Positions 4,984 through 5,255 of a stretch of DNA of 5,255 nt are shown piece by piece. The position numbers were made by a program, and so were the translations under genes. The stretch comes from an uncultured Eubacteriales bacterium (lineage in GTDB: Bacteria; Bacillota; Clostridia; Peptostreptococcales; Anaerovoracaceae), in NCBI GenBank assembly GCA_902797405.1, contig CADBSP010000180.1, positions 1-5,255 on the forward strand. Direction: 5' to 3'. The first letter of the stretch is position 1. Each line of letters begins with the position of its first letter. Under the pieces are notes generated by a model. It had not been told where the DNA came from and made no database searches. It worked only from the letters and a program-made list of their open reading frames with translations.

Positions 4984-5255
4984 TTAAATCAATTCTCCCT
5001 CAAAATCCTCGGTGTTGTCTCCTTCTGAAGGCATTTCTTTAGTCATAAGAAGTGCGCCGGCCCCGTCTTCATAATAATACGGCCTTAGGCCTACCTGCTT
5101 AAATCCAAATCTTTCATATAGTTTAAGCGCCGGAACATTCCCCACTCTTACCTCCAAAGTCCAGAAGCTTACGCCCTCGTCCTCGGTCTCGTTAATCACA
5201 AGTTCCAGGAGCTCGCTTGCAATTTCTTGTCTTCTGTGGTCGGGATGCACAGCGA
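4984..5255 (-). CDS. rimI: RimI-like ribosomal-protein-alanine N-acetyltransferase (5' truncated)
   Basis: The C-terminal 89 codons of a GNAT-fold acetyltransferase run off the right edge, so the GTG at 5248-5250 is internal (Val), not a start. RimI enzymes acetylate protein N-termini, classically ribosomal protein bS18, using acetyl-CoA. Visible elements are the acetyl-CoA loop region VHPDHRRQEIAS, the strand LEVRVGN, and the helix PALKLYERFGFKQVGLRPYYYED. The last two match the RimI pattern EVR-x-SN-x2-A-x2-LY-x3-GF-x4-R-x-YY. Two departures stand out. The conserved Gly of the R-R-Q-G-x-A loop is Glu, and the usual E-D-A before the final strand reads G-A-G-A. The acidic C-terminal tail adds about 17 residues. 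Position directly upstream of tsaD supports the rimI assignment; tsaB would be expected further upstream, outside the window. Confidence 0.85.
   Translation of the reverse strand, partial: AVHPDHRRQEIASELLELVINETEDEGVSFWTLEVRVGNVPALKLYERFGFKQVGLRPYYYEDGAGALLMTKEMPSEGDNTEDFEGELI

Overview
The window reads as chromosomal housekeeping DNA from an anaerobic Bacillota, most likely class Clostridia. The grounds are a clostridial-type 2[4Fe-4S] ferredoxin, a Rex redox repressor, strong GGAGG-type ribosome binding sites, and a gene order matching the Bacillus subtilis ydi cluster (rimI, tsaD, ydiF, then rex). Family or genus cannot be fixed from the sequence.

Layout. The C-terminal end of a ferredoxin gene enters on the + strand (1-126) and stops at a clear intrinsic terminator (143-175). 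Everything else is on the - strand. Read in transcription order from the right edge: the 3' part of a RimI-like acetyltransferase (4984-5255, truncated by the window), tsaD (3840-4898), a YdiF-type ABC-F translation factor (1425-3764), acpP (997-1227) and rex (178-864). The gaps of 75-85 bases between rimI, tsaD and the ABC-F gene show no terminator, so these three are probably co-transcribed. acpP is different: it has a textbook promoter (1319-1347), a palindrome over its predicted start site, a strong RBS and its own hairpin terminator (962-989). rex follows after a 33-bp tandem duplication (892-957) that fills the place where its promoter should be.

Functions. TsaD makes the t6A37 modification of ANN-decoding tRNAs, the RimI-like enzyme probably acetylates protein N-termini, and the ABC-F protein probably acts on the ribosome; together they form a translation-quality group. 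acpP serves lipid synthesis. Rex senses NADH/NAD+ and controls fermentation genes, which fits the neighbouring ferredoxin metabolically.

The unusual part is repetitive DNA. The ABC-F protein (779 aa, about 140 longer than I expect for YdiF) carries three extra segments. Two are low-complexity and encoded by in-frame tandem repeats: 18-bp units at the tip of the arm subdomain, and 36-bp units in the linker before the C-terminal coiled coil. The 36-bp units share two 9-mers with the non-coding 33-bp duplication upstream of rex, which suggests a short repeat family present in both coding and non-coding DNA. I see no mobile element, CRISPR array, RNA gene, or new defence or biosynthetic system here.
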